Position numbers and translations under genes: made by a program
In this document: in pieces, positions 1 to 10,288 of the stretch
How the letters are laid out: every line of letters begins with the position of its first letter
Position numbering within the stretch: the first letter of the stretch is position 1
Source: Fibrobacterota bacterium
GTDB taxonomy: Bacteria > Fibrobacterota > Fibrobacteria > UBA11236
Length of the DNA stretch: 64,000 nt
Assembly (NCBI GenBank): GCA_028287505.1
Contig: JAQBPN010000080.1
Location: 1 to 64,000 of the forward strand
Direction of reading: 5' to 3'
Notes under the pieces: model-generated
What the model was told of the DNA's origin: nothing
Seen by the model: the letters and a program-made list of their open reading frames with translations, nothing else
Database searches by the model: none

Positions 1-2063
1 TTCGCCTTCTCATTGAGAAGGGAATAGGCCTCGTCCCGGGAAGCGGCATTGGCCGCATGCGCATCCTCGGAGCCCGGGCCAACGGGTCCGCCCGTTGCGC
101 CTGCCACGGCCATTGAGCCTGGTACGGAGGGCTTCGTGGGGGAATCCTCGTGGAACAAAATGAGAAAGCAGGTTTCCTTGGAGATGGGAACCGTGACGGG
201 AATGACTTCGAGGCGAATCGTCTTGATCTCGCCTTCATTCCGGACACGGACATCCATTTTTTCGATCACGGTTTTCCGAGATTGGGCATCCTGGACGGCG
301 GCGCGAAGTTCCAGGAACAGGCTATCATTGGCCATTTTCAGGAGGTTGAAGCTGGCCGCGCCCTGGGCCGGCTCCAGATAGGGCCGGGTGCGTCCGCGGA
401 ATTGCAGGATATCCAGATCGGCATTGACCAGCACGCAGGCCGGCGGGAACCGGTTGAGCAGGATGCGATCGGCCTCCCTTCGGAAGTCGGCCTGGGTCAC
501 CGGAACAAGCCCGTGTTGGAATGTCGGTGGAACCGCGATACTTGCGTTTTGCTTCAGGAGAAAATGAGGCGGCCGCGATGCGGCCGAGTTGCGCCTGTAT
601 ATCCTGTGGCTCCTGTCCACGATCGTGAAAAGATCGGAATCCCTGCCGACGGTTTCCGAAGATCCCAAGAGCAGAAAACCCTCCTGGTTCAGCGCGTAGT
701 GGAATATCGGCATGATCCTGCGTTGCAGGTCGGAAGACATATAGATGAGGACGTTGCGGCAGGTGACGAGGTCCACGTGGGAGAACGGAGGATCGGCGAT
801 CAGGTCATGTTTGGCGAAAACACAAAGGTCGCGGACGCTTTTCCGAATCTGATAACCTTTGTCTTCCTTGGTGAAAAACTTTTGCAGCCGTTCCGGGCTC
901 ACGTCGGCCTCGATGTTTTCCGGATAACATCCCAGCCGCGCTTTCGCCAACGCGCTGGCTTCCTTGAGATCGCTGGCGAAAATCTGAATCGTCGGTGGCC
1001 GAGGCAAATCGGCAAGAAATTCCAAAAGCACCATGGCCACGGTATACGCTTCCTGGCCCGAAGAGCATCCGGTCACCCAAATGCGAATGGGAGCATCCGG
1101 AGATTTCCCTTTGAGGATTTCCGGAAACACCGCGGTCTTTAACGATTCGAATACTTCCGGGTCGCGGAAAAAACGGGTCACATTGATGAGGATATCCTGA
1201 TAGAGCGCTTCGATCTCAACCGAATCGGCTCCAAGCAGTTGCACATACTCGGCGACCGTATGCAAATGCCGCAAAGTCATTCGGCGCTGAATCCGCCGTT
1301 TGAGAGTCGAGTCCCGGTATTGCGTGAAATCGACGTTCATTTTGGTCTTCAGAAGCCCCAGGAGAGCGGAAAATCCTTCCCGATCCGAATCTTTTTCCAC
1401 ATCATCGGGATTTAAAAAGGGGTTGTCCTGTCCCCCGATGCGGGCCAGTTCATTCGCAATACCCGCAGGCGGCAGAATGAAATCGGCGAGGCCTTCATCG
1501 ATGGCGCTTTTCGGCATGCCGTCATGGGTGGCGGAGAGCGGGTCCTGGGCGAACGTGATTCCTCCCGAGGATTTAATCTCTTCAAGGCCAAGAGCTCCGT
1601 CCGAACCCGTGCCGGAAAGGATTACGCCGATGGCCTTGCCTCGATTGTGTTCCGCGAGGGAACGGAAAAAAATATCGATGGGGAGATGCAAGCCGCGCTT
1701 CTCCGTCCGAGGAGCGAGCTGCAATGCTCCATGGGAAAGCGTAAGCGTCATACCGGGAGGAATGACGTAAATATGGTTGGGCAGCACCTCCAAGCCGCTC
1801 TCGGCCTCCCTCACGGGCATTTTTGTCATGCGAGACAAGATCTCGGACAAGTGGCTTTCATGGATCGGGTCGAGATGTTGCACCAAAACAAAAGCCATGC
1901 CCGTCGACTCGGGAAGGTTGGCAAGCAATTGGCGAAAGGCATCCAATCCTCCCGCGGATGCGCCGATGCCGACTATGGGAACAATGTTTTCTATGGAAAG
2001 AACATCTTCCGGGGAAAAAGATGTGGACGATAATTCCTCATCGACTGGACGGGATTCGGACAT
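1..2063 (-). CDS. CheB-CheR-PAS chemotaxis methylesterase/methyltransferase fusion (C-terminus off window)
   Basis: The reading frame is open from the ATG at 2063 to base 1, so at least 687 residues are present and the C-terminus lies outside. Residues about 28-215 form a CheB methylesterase domain: GIGASAGG with Ser36, QHLDP with His63 and SGTGSDG with Asp155 supply the Ser-His-Asp triad. Residues about 235-500 are a CheR methyltransferase, with RFFRDPEVF near 294, the SAM-site motif WVTGCSSGQEAYT near 326-338 and CRNVLIYM near 430. After this comes a PAS-like region (PPACVLVNADLDILQFRG near 530), normally followed by coiled coil and often a histidine kinase. There is no receiver domain at the N-terminus. 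A purine-rich AAAGGGAAAAG precedes the start. Such fusions usually act in alternative chemosensory or stress signalling rather than flagellar chemotaxis; that is family knowledge, and no che operon is visible here. Confidence 0.93.
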   Translation of the reverse strand, partial: MSESRPVDEELSSTSFSPEDVLSIENIVPIVGIGASAGGLDAFRQLLANLPESTGMAFVLVQHLDPIHESHLSEILSRMTKMPVREAESGLEVLPNHIYVIPPGMTLTLSHGALQLAPRTEKRGLHLPIDIFFRSLAEHNRGKAIGVILSGTGSDGALGLEEIKSSGGITFAQDPLSATHDGMPKSAIDEGLADFILPPAGIANELARIGGQDNPFLNPDDVEKDSDREGFSALLGLLKTKMNVDFTQYRDSTLKRRIQRRMTLRHLHTVAEYVQLLGADSVEIEALYQDILINVTRFFRDPEVFESLKTAVFPEILKGKSPDAPIRIWVTGCSSGQEAYTVAMVLLEFLADLPRPPTIQIFASDLKEASALAKARLGCYPENIEADVSPERLQKFFTKEDKGYQIRKSVRDLCVFAKHDLIADPPFSHVDLVTCRNVLIYMSSDLQRRIMPIFHYALNQEGFLLLGSSETVGRDSDLFTIVDRSHRIYRRNSAASRPPHFLLKQNASIAVPPTFQHGLVPVTQADFRREADRILLNRFPPACVLVNADLDILQFRGRTRPYLEPAQGAASFNLLKMANDSLFLELRAAVQDAQSRKTVIEKMDVRVRNEGEIKTIRLEVIPVTVPISKETCFLILFHEDSPTKPSVPGSMAVAGATGGPVGPGSEDAHAANAASRDEAYSLLNEKA

Positions 2064-2569
2064 TTCTTTCTTTTCCCTTTGGCGAAAACCGTTCCGCTGG
2101 CAATAAGATCGGTTCGAAAATCCGTTTAACCGGATTGTGCAGGGTGAGAAGATACTTTTCTAAGAGGGGGGGAGGGTGCGAACCGTTCAATTCAAAGCCT
2201 GGCATACCCGATGTTCCAGACGCCTAAATTGTTGGTTGTGTAACAATTCATCCCATTTCTCTCTCGGCTGGTACTATTAACATACCAACTACTTTACGCC
2301 TGACCATTGTAAGGTCGCCGGATTAGTTGCTGAGAGCACTCCCATCCTTCACGAACTCGAGATTTTTAGTTCACCTCGGCTTGGTGGGCTTGGAAACACG
2401 CAATTTTGATACCGAAGGAGATGCTTCCGATTTTTTTGCCTGATTCAATGGAACCTGTTTTTTTAACAACAGTTGGTTTTATCCTAAGCTCAATAACTGA
2501 TAAGCATGGTCCTAGAAGTATTTCAGGCGTTAATAAGGGATCTTTAGGACATCGAGGCTGTGTCCTGAT
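2064..2569. other. Intergenic region, no supported gene
   Basis: This AT-richer stretch separates the two CheB-type genes, both on the minus strand. A short plus-strand frame (2406-2660) runs into the antisense of the stand-alone CheB gene and lacks a convincing start or family, so I do not call it. The promoter of the CheB-CheR fusion should lie here, but I could not point to a clear -35/-10 pair. Confidence 0.5.
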
Positions 2570-3604
2570 TCAAGCTCGAAAAGGCGCTTTATTTTTTCGC
2601 GCCTCATCGTTGGATGCCTTATCATCGGACATTAGTATGGTGCGGATTCTATCGATATGAACTTGGGACTCCTTAGCCCGCTCTGAAGCGGACCTGTTAT
2701 AACTTCCGGAGTTTCCATTTTTCTGATGGGACATCGTATTAAGAAGGTTTTTGCGCTCCTCGAACATGCGTAAAGCGACCCAAAGCGTCTCCTCAATTTT
2801 TGCGGTTTGTTCGGCCAGGAGGACTGATGAGGTAAAGGCATGTCCGGTATGGCAACGGAAGCGGACCAATTTCCCTTTGGTCATTTTCCACAGCACCCCC
2901 CCGCATGCAGGACAATTGAAAGGCACTTGTTTCCCAAGCGCATTCACGGAATCCAAATCACTGAGAACCCGCTTCGCGATTTTAGCCTCGATGGCCACGT
3001 CTTCCGGAATCGCAAGGGGCTGCGAAGGTTTTCGGGCCACCAATTTGATCAAAAGCGGCCCCATCTCGTTCAAGGGTACGCAGTAATCAACCTTAAGGTT
3101 GTTTAAGGCGTTTTGAGGCATATCCGGATAGGCGGCATCCTCCGGACTCTGCACGATGCAGGTTCCGCCACATCGACGGATGGCAATCATCCCGGACGTG
3201 CCGTCATCCAAATATCCTGTTAGTAGGATGCCGATAACACTAGTCCCATAAGCGACCGCAGCAGAACGAAACAAGGGATCAATGGATGGCCGCGCACGAT
3301 TTTCCCTAGCCCCCTTGGTGATCAGTATTTCCCCTTTTTCGATAAACATATGATGATCGGAGGGAGAAACATACACGCAACCCTTTTCAATCGTTTCTCC
3401 ATCCCGCGCATGTCGGCACTCGAGTTTTCCATTTTTCCGAAGGGATTGCACCAAAACATCGCCGGTGGTATCGGCCGCCATATGTTGGACAATAAAAATG
3501 GATGCAGGGAAATCCGCCGGTAATTGCGCGACCAACCGGCCCAGCGCATCCAATCCGCCGGCGGAAGCGCCCACTACCAAGATTGCTGAAGGTCTGGTTT
3601 TCAT
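2570..3604 (-). CDS. Stand-alone CheB-type protein-glutamate methylesterase with C-terminal zinc-ribbon-like tail
   Basis: This 344-residue protein starts directly with the CheB catalytic domain and has no receiver domain. GASAGG (Ser14), QHM (His41) and LTGYLDDG (Asp134) match the methylesterase triad, so hydrolysis of receptor glutamate methyl esters or deamidation is plausible. Residues from about 233 hold CPACGG and, about 20 residues later, RCHTGH, a CxxC...CxxxH pattern that looks like a zinc-binding knuckle, followed by a helical tail. This tail arrangement is known from orphan CheB homologues whose regulation does not depend on phosphorylation. The gene lies upstream of the CheB-CheR fusion on the same strand but 506 bases away, so co-transcription is uncertain. 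The Shine-Dalgarno is weak. CheB family membership is sure; the cellular target is not known. Confidence 0.9.
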   Translation of the reverse strand: MKTRPSAILVVGASAGGLDALGRLVAQLPADFPASIFIVQHMAADTTGDVLVQSLRKNGKLECRHARDGETIEKGCVYVSPSDHHMFIEKGEILITKGARENRARPSIDPLFRSAAVAYGTSVIGILLTGYLDDGTSGMIAIRRCGGTCIVQSPEDAAYPDMPQNALNNLKVDYCVPLNEMGPLLIKLVARKPSQPLAIPEDVAIEAKIAKRVLSDLDSVNALGKQVPFNCPACGGVLWKMTKGKLVRFRCHTGHAFTSSVLLAEQTAKIEETLWVALRMFEERKNLLNTMSHQKNGNSGSYNRSASERAKESQVHIDRIRTILMSDDKASNDEARKNKAPFRA

Positions 3605-3832
3605 TGGGATGCTGTCTTGATAAGGATTGTTGTAATCGGGATCCGGTTATCCAGACAATAAATTCGTTAACCGGGTCCCGCAAGTAATCCGGCTTTCCAA
3701 ACGCCGGGATTTCATGGTTATCCAATCCCTCGACCCTAAAATCCGATGATTCTTTTTTGTCTTGTTATGTCATTGGATGGATAAATATCCGACAAAACGG
3801 AATTTCGAAAGCGGGCCATCCTCAAAACAAAA
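3605..3832. other. Intergenic region between CheB and the tRNA-Ala terminator
   Basis: Frames here are short and overlap the CheB start in other phases. Nothing supportable is seen apart from the presumed promoter of the CheB gene. Confidence 0.5.
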
Positions 3833-3860
3833 CCGCCCTCTCCGTGGACGGAAAGGGCGG
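3833..3860 (-). terminator. Rho-independent terminator of tRNA-Ala
   Basis: Read on the minus strand, CCGCCCT pairs with AGGGCGG with further pairing inside (TCCG/CGGA), and TTTTGTTTTG follows. It lies 10 bases after the CCA end of the tRNA, so it most likely ends that transcript. Confidence 0.8.
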
Positions 3861-3870
3861 AATTGAAAAA

Positions 3871-3946
3871 TGGTGGAGCTTAGGAGAGTCGAACTCCTGA
3901 CCTCTTCATTGCGAACGAAGCGCTCTACCAACTGAGCTAAAGCCCC
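3871..3946 (-). tRNA. tRNA-Ala, anticodon CGC
   Basis: The 76-base minus-strand sequence folds as a standard cloverleaf. The acceptor arms GGGGCTT and AAGCTCC pair with one G-T, the D-arm region has TAGCTCAGTTGGTAGAGC, and the T arm is AGGAG/TTCGACT/CTCCT. The anticodon stem CTTCG/TGAAG closes a seven-base loop TTCGCAA whose central triplet is CGC, reading the alanine codon GCG. The discriminator A and CCA are encoded in the gene. Confidence 0.95.
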
Positions 3947-4199
3947 GACAAGGAGGTGTTAAAGTCGAAAAATCCCCGGGTATTTCCAAGCCATGCGACT
4001 CTTTCAACCTTGGGCTCGGCGCAGTTGGGCTTTTTTCCGGAATTCAGAAAAATCATGAAAAAAATAACTTTATACACTACGAAATATCATTTTAAATCTT
4101 AATAAACAGGGCTAATACCTGATTATAGGATTATATTTCGATGTAAACACACTACGGTAATCATCCAAGGAATATCAATCCGCTTACCCTGGAGGAGCA
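3947..4199. other. Intergenic region upstream of tRNA-Ala and the serpin remnant
   Basis: This AT-rich, divergently placed spacer should hold promoters for the tRNA (minus strand) and for the serpin remnant (plus strand). The remnant still has a strong GGAGGAG ribosome binding site just before its ATG at 4200. No gene is seen. Confidence 0.5.
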
Positions 4200-5295
4200 A
4201 TGTCCATCAAAGCCATGACCGCCTTGGTCCATTCCGCATCCCTGCCCATGTTTTTTCCGGCTGCCAATCCGGCGGCACGGATCCCGTCGCGGATCCCCAG
4301 GCCAGGGAGCTGCTCGTGGCCCTCAGCGTCTCCGATCGGGACGTCATCCGAGCGATAATGGTTTCGGTCTCAGGCTTTTTCCCCGGTTGGCCGGGGAAGA
4401 GGGGAGGGGTAACCTGTTTGTTTCCCCATTGAGCGTGTCCATGGCGCTGACCATGGCATACAACGGGGCGCGCCGGGCCTGGATCCGGAGCCGGACTTCC
4501 TGGCGTTGAACCGGACTACCTTCATTGCGGAAACCCGGACCCTGGACTTCCTCGCTTCCGATGCCGCCGCCATCATCAACAAATGGGTCGCCGACAAGAC
4601 GAACAACCTGATTCCGGAAATCGTCAGGGCTCCTTTGGATCCGGACCTGGTGATGATGCTGATCAACGCCTTGTATTTCAAAGGGAATTGGTCCAAGCAA
4701 TTCGATCCGACCCTGACCTACGACGGGATTTTCCACTTGGCGGACGGCACGGAAAAAGCCTGCCGCATGATGTCCGCGGATGCGCCCTTCCGCTTTTTCC
4801 AGGACGACAAGACCCGGGGCCTGGAACTGCCCTACGGGGATTCCCTGTTCTCCATGGTGCTGCTGCAGCCCGTGGACAGCGCCGGACTCCCTGGCTTGAT
4901 CTCAGACTTGACCCAGGGCGGCCTGGAAGGTTGGGACGGAAAGTTCATCCGGGAAGAAGGCCCGGTCCACGTCCCGAAGTTCAAACTGGAATACGGCAAA
5001 ACCCTTTCCGATGAATTGAAAGCGATGGGAATGGCATCAGCCTTCCGGGACGATGCGGACTTTTCCGGAATCCGTCCCGGCGGACAGTTGCAGATTTCCG
5101 AAGTGATCCATAAGACCTTCGTCTCCGTGGACGAGACCGGCACGGAAGCGGCTGCTGTCACTGCGGTAGGCATTCGGACCACCGCCCTTCATCTCGATCT
5201 GGTCCGCTTCGACCGGCCGTTCCTGGTGGTGATCCGGGAAAAGACCTCCGGGACCATCCTTTTTCCTGGGGCGTATCATGGATCCGACCCAATAA
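4200..5295 (+). pseudogene. Serpin (serine protease inhibitor) lipoprotein remnant with frameshifts and an internal deletion
   Basis: Serpin pieces appear in order but in different frames. The ATG at 4200, after GGAGGAG, opens a signal-like stretch that shifts phase at a run of six T (about 4253); in the next phase an FSGCQSGG lipobox appears. A second shift near 4360 leads to NLFVSPLSVSMALTMAYNGA, a classical serpin segment. About 75 residues (helices C-F) are then missing, and the frame with NRTTFIAETRTLDF, INALYFKGNW and the hinge GTEAAAVTAVG follows from 4506. The end shifts once more inside a GGGG run near 5270: the other phase reads RIMDPTQ then stop at 5293-5295, a normal serpin end, whereas the open phase runs on to 5471 as nonsense. 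The homopolymer shifts could be assembly errors, but the large deletion argues for true decay. Confidence 0.8.
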
Positions 5296-5364
5296 TCGAA
5301 GGATTCGGCGGCGGATTCCCGGCCATGCTTCTCCCCTCCCTCTTTCCTAGCTATATTTCTCCCC

Positions 5365-5506
5365 AAACCAGGGGAGGCCGCAGGCCTGAGATCCCGGACC
5401 CTCCGCATCGCAAGTTCGATGTTCCGCTTCGGAACTCGAAGCCTTCGCGAAGCGAAGGCCGGGGACCCTAGCACCTGATCCGGGTAATACCGGCGTAGGA
5501 AGGTTT
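5365..5506 (+). promoter_or_regulatory. TPP (thiamine pyrophosphate) riboswitch
   Basis: The conserved thi-box parts are present in order: ACCAGGGG, then GCCTGAGATCCCGGACCC (5384-5401), and the long 3' block ACCTGATCCGGGTAATACCGG to GTAGGAAGG (5473-5503). AAACC at 5365-5369 can pair with GGTTT at 5502-5506 as the closing helix. Between the two conserved halves are two extra hairpins: TTCGA-T-GTTCCG against CGGAACTCGAA (5415-5440), and GCCTTCGC against GCGAAGGC (5441-5459). It lies 54 bases before thiC, the commonest target of this riboswitch, so TPP should lower thiC expression. Confidence 0.95.
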
Positions 5507-5538
5507 TCCGGTGCTCCCTGCGTTTTGCCGAACTTTGA

Positions 5539-7473
<1,935 letters not shown>

Positions 7474-7488
7474 CGGGAAACCGGAAGG

Positions 7489-8121
7489 TTATCCGCGTTC
7501 CAGGTCGTAAAGTACGACGGGGGATTCGTTGGGGAGGAAAATCCCGCCGCCGGCGCTGCGGAAATGGCGTCCCAGGAGTTTCCGATACCAGGCCTCGTCC
7601 CGCAAGTGGATGTTCCCGTCGGTCAGCTTCCGGTTACAGTGGTTCTGCCAATCCTTTTTCGTGATGATCTCAAGGTAAAGAGCGCCGCGACATAGCCGCG
7701 CCAGGTTCTCCACGGCGGCGCGGGCTTCGCCGTCCCCCAGGTACTGGAACACGCTCTGGCAAAGGATCAGATCGTAGCGGCCGCGGCCGCGGAAATCGGC
7801 CGCCGAGCTTTCCACCCAGCCGTATTTGCCGCAGAGGTAGGGGCTGATTTCCACGCCCGTATAAACGGCGCGGGGATGGTGTCCCGCGAGCAGGCCCCGC
7901 CATTGGCCCAGGCCGCATCCCAAATCCACCACGCGTTTGACGGGAATGCCGAGATGGTCCAGATAGCCGAAGACGAATCGCGCCAGGCGCGCGTCGGCGG
8001 TCCCGGATCGCACGCGGGTTTCCGGATCCAGGTAGAATCGGCGATAATAGGCTTCATTGAAGGCTTTGATCGGTCGGGAAAGTCCTGAACGAGTGCTGGG
8101 GATGGGTTTCCGTGCTGGCAT
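7489..8121 (-). CDS. Class I SAM-dependent methyltransferase (substrate unknown)
   Basis: The protein of about 210 residues has a Rossmann-type methyltransferase fold: VVDLGCGLGQWRGLL is the glycine-rich SAM motif I, YTGVEISPYLC follows as motif II with an acidic residue, and YDLILCQSVFQYL is the motif IV/post-IV block. The N-terminus has YYRRFYLDPETRV, seen in small-molecule methyltransferases of this type. I chose the ATG at 8121. The frame stays open to 8325, and the start near 8195 (MRIPPSGKYL) would overlap the divergent VCBS gene, so the start is not certain. No clear ribosome binding site is seen. Nothing in the neighbourhood identifies a substrate. Confidence 0.82.
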   Translation of the reverse strand: MPARKPIPSTRSGLSRPIKAFNEAYYRRFYLDPETRVRSGTADARLARFVFGYLDHLGIPVKRVVDLGCGLGQWRGLLAGHHPRAVYTGVEISPYLCGKYGWVESSAADFRGRGRYDLILCQSVFQYLGDGEARAAVENLARLCRGALYLEIITKKDWQNHCNRKLTDGNIHLRDEAWYRKLLGRHFRSAGGGIFLPNESPVVLYDLERG

Positions 8122-8191
8122 GGCGGGGTTAAAATAGAATCTGCGACGCAAACCGCGGGCGCGGAGATATTTTCCGGATGGGGGGATTCGC

Positions 8192-9553
8192 ATGAAGAAC
8201 GGAGCGGTCTTTTGTCTCTGCGCGCTTTCGGCATGGGGCGGGGATTTCAATTTCAAAAAGTTCACGGTGTCTTCCCTGTACGACAGCGAAGGGGCCAACG
8301 CGGGGGATATCGACGGAGACGGCAAGCCGGATCTGGTTTCCGGCCCTTATTGGTACCAGGGTCCGGAGTTCACGGTCCGCCACGAGTACCAGCCGGCGAA
8401 GGTCCTGGATCCCGCCGTCGGCTATACGGGAAATTTCATGTGCTGGCTTTACGATTTCGACGGCGACGGGCGGCTGGACATTCTGATGGCGGGACTTCCG
8501 GGCGATCCGGCCTATTGGTACCAGAACCCGGGACCCGGCGAGGTTTCCAAGACCGTTACCGTCTGGACCCGGCGCACCGCCCTCAATCAATTCGGGAATG
8601 AAAGCCCCGACCTGTTGGACATCAACGGGGACGGCAAGCGTGAAGCCGTCTTCAACACCAACGACGGTTACTTCGCATGGGCGGCTCCCAATCCCGCGGA
8701 CATCAACGCCCTTTGGACCATCCATCGCATCACGCCCAAAGGCGCGCAGGACAGGTACAACCATGGCCTGGGATACGGGGACGTGAACGGCGACGGCCGT
8801 CTGGATTTGTTGGAGAAGGACGGGTGGTGGGAACAGCCCGCTTCCCTGGCGGGCGATCCGGTCTGGAAACAACATGCGTTCACATTCTCCGGCGGCGGCG
8901 CGCAGATGTACGCGTATGACGTGGACGGGGACGGCGACAACGACATCGTCACCACCCTGGAGGCGCACGGCTTCGGCCTGGCCTGGTTCGAACAGGCGAA
9001 GCAGAACGATGGGATCACCTTTATCAAGCACATGATCATGGGAAACCGCCAGGAGGAGTCGATCTATGGCGTCGCCTTCTCGCAGCCCCATGCCTTGGCC
9101 CTGACGGACATCGATGGGGACGGACTCAAGGACCTGGTGACGGGAAAGCGGAAATGGGCCCATGGACCCACCGGCGACGTGGAACCCAACGCGACCTTCG
9201 TTCTCTATGCCTTCCAGTTGCAACGGACCGCAGGCACGGTGAAATACATCCCCCGGCTTATCGACACAGCCTCCGGCATCGGGACTCAGCTCGAGGTGAA
9301 GGATGTCAACGGGGACGGCCTCAACGACCTCTTGATCGGTAACAAGAACGGGACCTTTATCTTCTTCAAAGACGGCAAATCCGCACCAATCCAGCCGCTT
9401 CGGCATGGGTCCGGGAGGTTTCCGGTTCTTGGGAATGATGTGGCAAGGTGGTTTGATGCCAGAGGTGGGGAATTATCGGCCGCGAGGAGTGTTTGGGGAA
9501 ATGGGAGTCTGTCACCTTATTTTACTCTTGCAAGACCGGGCGATATAAAGTAA
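8192..9553 (+). CDS. Secreted VCBS/FG-GAP repeat protein
   Basis: A 453-residue exported protein with a short signal peptide (MKNGAVFCLCALSAWGG). The body is a series of beta-propeller-like FG-GAP/VCBS repeats, each with an acidic calcium-binding loop: DIDGDGKPDL, DFDGDGRLDIL, DINGDGKREA, DVNGDGRLDL, DVDGDGDNDI, DIDGDGLKDL and DVNGDGLNDL. Such proteins usually bind carbohydrate or act as extracellular scaffolds; the exact role is unknown. GGGGGG lies seven bases before the ATG. The last 55-60 residues, after FFKDGKS, no longer look like the family and have a composition like random translation, so the 3' end may be rearranged or frameshifted. It is divergent from the methyltransferase gene. 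Confidence 0.85.
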   Translation: MKNGAVFCLCALSAWGGDFNFKKFTVSSLYDSEGANAGDIDGDGKPDLVSGPYWYQGPEFTVRHEYQPAKVLDPAVGYTGNFMCWLYDFDGDGRLDILMAGLPGDPAYWYQNPGPGEVSKTVTVWTRRTALNQFGNESPDLLDINGDGKREAVFNTNDGYFAWAAPNPADINALWTIHRITPKGAQDRYNHGLGYGDVNGDGRLDLLEKDGWWEQPASLAGDPVWKQHAFTFSGGGAQMYAYDVDGDGDNDIVTTLEAHGFGLAWFEQAKQNDGITFIKHMIMGNRQEESIYGVAFSQPHALALTDIDGDGLKDLVTGKRKWAHGPTGDVEPNATFVLYAFQLQRTAGTVKYIPRLIDTASGIGTQLEVKDVNGDGLNDLLIGNKNGTFIFFKDGKSAPIQPLRHGSGRFPVLGNDVARWFDARGGELSAARSVWGNGSLSPYFTLARPGDIK

Positions 9554-9728
9554 CTTAGTGGGACAGAGGCAAATCCGCCATATCCTATTGATATCCGTGG
9601 AACCCTCTGCTTCGAACGATGGAAGTATCCAATCCCCCAGTTGACGTCTCGAAAGTGAGTCTCCGAGGACCCTTGATAATTCCTTGTTCCGTTCACCCTA
9701 ACCATCTCAATTGTATCCAAGGAGACCT

Positions 9729-10100
9729 ATGAATATTTACGTTGGAAACCTCGCTTTCAGCGTAACCCAGGACGAACTTTCCGAAGCTTTCGGAGCGTTT
9801 GGTCGGGTAACTTCCACCAAAATCATCGTGGACCGGGAAACCGGCAACCCCCGCGGTTTTGCTTTCGTCGAAATGGCCGATCAGGGCGAAGCCCTCAAAG
9901 CCATCCAGGGCATGAACGGCGTCCAGATCCAGGGCCGTCCGATTTCCGTGAATGAAGCCCGTCCCCGCACCCCCGGTGGTGGCGGAATGGGCGGCGGCGG
10001 CGGTGGTGGCGGCGGCCCTCGTGGCGGCGGCTCGCGCGGCGGCTTCGGCGGCGGTGGCGGTGGCGGCGGTGGTGGCGGCGGTCAGCGCAATCGCTGGTAG
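9729..10100 (+). CDS. Glycine-rich RNA-binding protein with one RRM domain
   Basis: A 123-residue protein. Residues 1-80 are an RNA recognition motif: IYVGNL is RNP2 and RGFAFVEM is RNP1. The remainder is almost pure glycine with a few Arg, Pro, Phe and Ser, including RGG-like units, and ends QRNRW. It resembles the cold-induced single-RRM proteins of cyanobacteria and several other phyla that bind single-stranded RNA and help remodel structure in the cold. I chose the ATG at 9729 rather than the upstream in-frame codon at 9711 because AAGGAG sits just before it. A strong terminator follows, so the gene is probably monocistronic. The low-complexity GGC/GGT tract (about 9985-10080) encodes the tail. 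Confidence 0.95.
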   Translation: MNIYVGNLAFSVTQDELSEAFGAFGRVTSTKIIVDRETGNPRGFAFVEMADQGEALKAIQGMNGVQIQGRPISVNEARPRTPGGGGMGGGGGGGGGPRGGGSRGGFGGGGGGGGGGGGQRNRW

Positions 10101-10130
10101 TCGACCCCTCACACACTATTGACTCTTCAG

Positions 10131-10156
10131 GCCCCGCCCTATAGGCGGGGCTTTTT
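10131..10156 (+). terminator. Rho-independent terminator after the RRM gene
   Basis: GCCCCGCC pairs perfectly with GGCGGGGC across a CTATA loop, and TTTTT follows directly. It lies 30 bases after the RRM stop codon. Confidence 0.95.
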
Positions 10157-10252
10157 GCGTTTCGACCCACAATTAATCGCCGCAATCGCGTAGTCCGCCG
10201 CAAAAAAGCCTAAAAAAACCGCTTACCGTCCGGTCTTGCGGTATTTCCCACG

Positions 10253-10281
10253 TTGTTAAAGTCACCGTTTCCCCTTAAAAT
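10253..10281 (+). promoter_or_regulatory. Sigma70-type promoter placed for a leaderless mRNA
   Basis: TTGTTA (10253-10258) and TAAAAT (10276-10281) are 17 bases apart. Only seven bases separate the -10 box from the ATG at 10289, so transcription should start at or within a base of the start codon. No Shine-Dalgarno sequence is present. Confidence 0.55.
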
Positions 10282-10288
10282 CTCCAAT

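Noticed and set aside
2406-2660. Short plus-strand frame beside the stand-alone CheB gene
   Set aside because: Begins at a TTG, lies partly antisense to the CheB gene and has no family features.
9985-10080. GGC/GGT-rich tract that looks like a microsatellite
   Set aside because: It is the in-frame glycine-rich tail of the RRM protein.
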